This document shows positions 7,501 to 9,775 of a stretch of 9,775 nt of DNA, in pieces. The notes below the pieces were generated by a model that saw only the letters and a list, made by a program, of their open reading frames with translations, ran no database searches and had not been told where the DNA came from. This stretch comes from JAZMZS01 sp045586105 (GTDB taxonomy: Bacteria > Bacillota > Clostridia > Oscillospirales > CAG-272), in NCBI GenBank assembly GCA_045586105.1, contig JAZMZS010000162.1, positions 1-9,775 on the forward strand. Reading direction: 5' to 3'. Within the stretch, counting starts at the first letter, position 1. Each line of letters starts with the position of its first letter. The position numbers were made by a program, and so were the translations under genes.

Positions 7501-9775
7501 CATCGGCACTTATTACAGCACCTCGCCCCTCACGGGAACGAACGAATGGCACAGGCGCTCGCACACCTTCACGCTGCCTGCGGGAACGGCAAGTGCCGAT
7601 GTAGGCTTTGCCCTGCATAACGCCACCGGTACGGTGTGGTACGACTGCGCTCAGGCTGAGTATTCAAAGACCGTAAGCACGCTCAATCTTCTCGAGGACA
7701 GCGGCTTTGAGCGTGAGGGAACGTGGCTTTACAAGAACCTCACAAGCGAGGATTCCCCGAGCGGAAGCGGCTATTCGAAGCTCACGGGTGACGGCGCCGC
7801 TAACAAGTACGTCTATCAGTACGTAGACGTAGGCAGAGCGAACACGTGCTTCACCCTCTACGCAAAGGGGCATTCGAACGGCGTTGCTTACTCGGAGGCT
7901 GAGGCTCTGCTCGAAGCGGAGATACACTACGAGGACGGCACCTTTGAGTGGCAGAAGATATCCTTCAACGACTACTGCGCCAATGAGGAGCAGCAGATCA
8001 TCCTCAACGTCAAGCCGAAATGGAAGGACTATGCGGTAGAATGGGTCGGCTTCTTCCTTATCTACCGTTACAACGCAAACGAGATGAACGTCTCCGACGT
8101 GATGATCTCGTTCGACGAGAGCGGTACTACCTACAGCTATGACGATGACGGTAATCTTTCCTCCGCCTCGGATAACGCAGACCGCAATCAGAGCTACAGC
8201 TACAACGAGGTCGGTGAGATCACAGAGTTCACCGACGAAAAGAACGGCACGTACAAGTATGTCTATAACGAGCAGAACAAGCACCGCCTCGACTATATGT
8301 ACTCGACGGTAACGAACGCGGGCTTCAGCTTCACCTATGACGAGCACGGCAATATTACGGGAGTGACTGCGGGCGAATATTCCGACGGTGAAAACGCGGG
8401 TATATCCCCCCTCACCTCGCTCGAATACGGTTATACCGACGACGGCGAGTTCAGAGACAGCGTCACCGACGAGCGCGGACTTACTACCGAGTACGATATT
8501 GATCTTCCTACGGGATTGACGAACAGCATCACTACACCCGCAAAGATACTCGGTGTTGACAAGAGCCTTGTGACGAAGTATACTTATGATGAAGGCAACC
8601 ATAATATGCTGAGTGCGGGGCTGTATTATCTCGACGATCCGGACGATCCCGACAGTGCTGTTTTTGTATCGGGGGTTAATTATACCTACAACAATCCCGT
8701 TGCACAGCTAAAGCGCATCACGAGAAGCGACGGACAGGCGTATAACTTCACCTACGATATCTGGGGACGTGTTACCGATATAAAGGTCGGCAACAGGCTT
8801 CTGTCTCATTCCGTCTACACAAAGGCATCGAACGACACTCAGCTTGCGTATACCGAGTACGGCAACGGTGCAAAGATCTATTACACCTACGATTGGCTCG
8901 ACCGTATCGTGGCGCAGAGCACTACAGACCCCGAGAACGGCGGCGCTCCCTACGTCAGCTACGACTACAACTCCGAGGGGCTTGTAGGACGTGTAACAGA
9001 TAACCTTGCGTACAACACGACCGAGTATCACTATGACCTTCTCGGAAGGCTCGTTTCGAGCAACATGTCGAGCGGTTATATCGACAGGTATGCTTACAGC
9101 TACAGCAACTCTAACGAGCTGACGAAAGCAAGCGCGTTTCTGAGAGACGGCACTTTGGCTGTTGCGTCCGAGTACGAATATGATCAATCCGGCAGGATCA
9201 CAAGCTCGGTGCTTGGTGAGTACACCGTACACTATACCTACGACGTGCTTGACCGCGTTACGTGTGAGAAGGCAGTGCACGAGGACGGAACCGAGTATTA
9301 TACCTACTATACATATCTCACGGTAGGCAGCAATACAACCTCGTTCGTATCGGCTGTTACTTACAAGACGAAGGCTAACGGAGCAACGGCAGAGACGACC
9401 GTAGGCAGCGTACACTATACCTATGACCGTAACGGCTTTATCTCGTCCGTAACCGAAAGAAACGCACTCGGTACGGCTACTAAAACCGAATCCTACACCT
9501 ACGACGCTCTCGGTCAGCTCAAGACCGTAACGAACGGAAATAACGTTACCGAGTACACCTACGATGCTTCGGGTAATATCCTGTCAAAGAAGGTCAACGG
9601 CACTACCGTCGGCAGCTACACCTACGGCAACAGCCAGTGGAAAGATCTGCTTACCTCCTACAACGGTCAGACAATTACATATGACGGTATAGGCAATCCT
9701 ACTACGTATATCGGCGGTGTGTCGATGACGTGGGATATGGGACGTCGTTTAGTGGAGTATTCGACGGATGATACT
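4511..9775 (+). CDS. Giant secreted RHS/YD-repeat protein, cut by the window end
   Basis: The frame stays open for 1755 codons from the ATG to the last base, so the C terminus is missing. AAAGGA at 4497-4502, 8 bases ahead, supports the start. Domains in order: signal peptide (about 1-31, ending GGFAA); an N-terminal beta-rich region; a DNRLRE-like domain (about 310-500); an RHS entry region with SAGYGWMLDA near 577-586; a first YD block (about 685-870) with DPAGRSYTF and DAQGRKTRYVFDNAGR; two jelly-roll, carbohydrate-binding-like modules (about 898-1055 and 1058-1203), starting NLLADSNMER and NLLEDSGFER; then a long YD block (about 1206-1755) with repeats such as YTYDALGQLK and YTYDASGNIL. 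It ends at GGVSMTWDMGRRL, the motif normally just before the conserved RHS core and variable tip. RHS repeats build a hollow shell that encloses a C-terminal cargo, often a toxin. Whether this one carries a toxin cannot be seen here. Confidence 0.95.
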   Translation, partial: MKKKLKASLKALSLIMCFIMAFYALPLGGFAASTADASAEVDTQTVSDSDILCEDVSKRDASTKYFLMRDGSYTAAVYPDPVHFAGSDGEWLQYDNTLIESNKLLPDSLREFSAASSDMDIKLSKKAKSNKMITLGDIGLSWGYAGVNNSTASIKDTAGNEIEYKNKALAQMAVKNANGAVIYPDLYTDTDLEVCITTTGVKENIILKSQAAPRTFTLEYKTDGSLIPVQKDERTVALTDRDGAELYYISAPYMVDANEGSSSALTLALTEVGNKKFTLIITADSEWLSASDRAYPVTVDPAFVYKPDDADETYETNAVMLNSVPANLIEGSENAYAKIGTKYTSFGVNAEIMTLTKHTLPSQITATDRIISADIYLWYYAALGGHIDCDKDIQINAYRITSEWVASGFNNVYTAQNLPAYDNTVLDIAIANELDVNINNIETCYESFDITEAAQGWLDGEFENHGVLFRADDPPSNDCFATFLTSRYGFSTVRPAFIYNYRDTNGIESYWSYYTFGAGRNGTCYVNNYSGALVKTEPLFSSGGSKNPYSVTLVYNEAAAKDAGTSEYETSFSSSYSAGYGWMLDAQQCVRAVEDQVLIDHGYDYIWIDGDGTEHYFKRNEPEEEDATWSEADGWVDEDGLSLTMKKEEDGDDENEYITITSESGYKLSFYLPSDGGDLISAADSEGNTTTYSYTEMSGVTGKVLTSIKSDSERTTRFEYQTVTSGGRTYAQLTKVTDPAGRSYTFSYISQNYLNRITYPDGTYTGFYYDSGHLDQINALKERIMITYTVNEHTGIYRVATVKEYAFNSADQTYLEGANSISFDYMGANVTIIEDAQGRKTRYVFDNAGRATSVIAPDGSVANVTYASDTALSNSAYASSVMSNKLTDAAASPAYVNNLLADSNMERADTYTGYDLSGGGYAPYSIDASENYLGYKSLKLENTDTTTTDSTYRQRIDIASAEAYLTVSAYVKTDNAEATASGGACFELVCYDAEGNIIGTYYSTSPLTGTNEWHRRSHTFTLPAGTASADVGFALHNATGTVWYDCAQAEYSKTVSTLNLLEDSGFEREGTWLYKNLTSEDSPSGSGYSKLTGDGAANKYVYQYVDVGRANTCFTLYAKGHSNGVAYSEAEALLEAEIHYEDGTFEWQKISFNDYCANEEQQIILNVKPKWKDYAVEWVGFFLIYRYNANEMNVSDVMISFDESGTTYSYDDDGNLSSASDNADRNQSYSYNEVGEITEFTDEKNGTYKYVYNEQNKHRLDYMYSTVTNAGFSFTYDEHGNITGVTAGEYSDGENAGISPLTSLEYGYTDDGEFRDSVTDERGLTTEYDIDLPTGLTNSITTPAKILGVDKSLVTKYTYDEGNHNMLSAGLYYLDDPDDPDSAVFVSGVNYTYNNPVAQLKRITRSDGQAYNFTYDIWGRVTDIKVGNRLLSHSVYTKASNDTQLAYTEYGNGAKIYYTYDWLDRIVAQSTTDPENGGAPYVSYDYNSEGLVGRVTDNLAYNTTEYHYDLLGRLVSSNMSSGYIDRYAYSYSNSNELTKASAFLRDGTLAVASEYEYDQSGRITSSVLGEYTVHYTYDVLDRVTCEKAVHEDGTEYYTYYTYLTVGSNTTSFVSAVTYKTKANGATAETTVGSVHYTYDRNGFISSVTERNALGTATKTESYTYDALGQLKTVTNGNNVTEYTYDASGNILSKKVNGTTVGSYTYGNSQWKDLLTSYNGQTITYDGIGNPTTYIGGVSMTWDMGRRLVEYSTDDT

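Noticed and set aside
7664..8602. 312-residue frame on the - strand inside the RHS gene
   Set aside because: Antisense shadow: a Val/Ala/Ile-rich product without motifs, made possible by the codon choice of the RHS gene, whose own frame is continuous and domain-rich.
8708..9415. 235-residue frame on the - strand inside the RHS gene
   Set aside because: Same shadow effect over the YD repeats; no recognisable motif and no independent start signals noted.

Overview
The window looks like chromosomal DNA of a gut-type Clostridia, most likely of the Ruminococcus/Oscillospiraceae kind. The reasons are AT-rich spacers around genes of moderate GC, strong AGGAG-type ribosome binding sites, sigma-A-type promoters, an ECF sigma factor paired with a DUF4367-type membrane protein, and a very large secreted RHS/YD-repeat protein. 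The genus is an inference from style, not from a marker gene.

Layout, all real genes on the + strand. (1) 1 to about 1450 holds no convincing gene on either strand. From about 600 it is strikingly T-rich and A-poor. (2) 1526-1633 is a possible 35-residue basic peptide, followed 20 bases later by a complete metallo-beta-lactamase-fold hydrolase of the dihydropterin-ribofuranosyl-aminobenzene-phosphate synthase-like group (1654-2430). (3) A textbook promoter (2432-2460) drives a two-gene operon: an ECF-type sigma factor (2493-3056) whose stop overlaps the start of a single-pass membrane protein with a DUF4367-like outer domain (3053-3736), the probable anti-sigma partner. A perfect 12-bp-stem terminator (3740-3776) closes this operon. 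(4) A second promoter, overlapping an 11-bp tandem repeat, leads into a small secreted protein (3905-4327). A perfect 20-bp inverted repeat (3861-3880 and 4397-4416) brackets this gene. (5) From 4511 to the window edge runs an open frame of 1755 codons with no stop. It encodes a secreted RHS protein with a signal peptide, a DNRLRE-like beta domain, an RHS entry domain, a first YD block, two jelly-roll modules and a long second YD block. The window cuts it just before the conserved core and the variable C-terminal tip.

How the parts may work together: the sigma/anti-sigma pair is a signal-responsive switch placed directly upstream of an envelope or secreted locus, so it may control the small secreted protein and the RHS giant. 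This is inference from position. The RHS tip, which usually carries a toxin, and any immunity gene would lie beyond position 9775. The most unusual observation is the long inverted repeat around the small secreted gene. It could mark an invertible segment, a small mobile unit, or a long-range RNA pairing between the 5' leader and the region after the gene.
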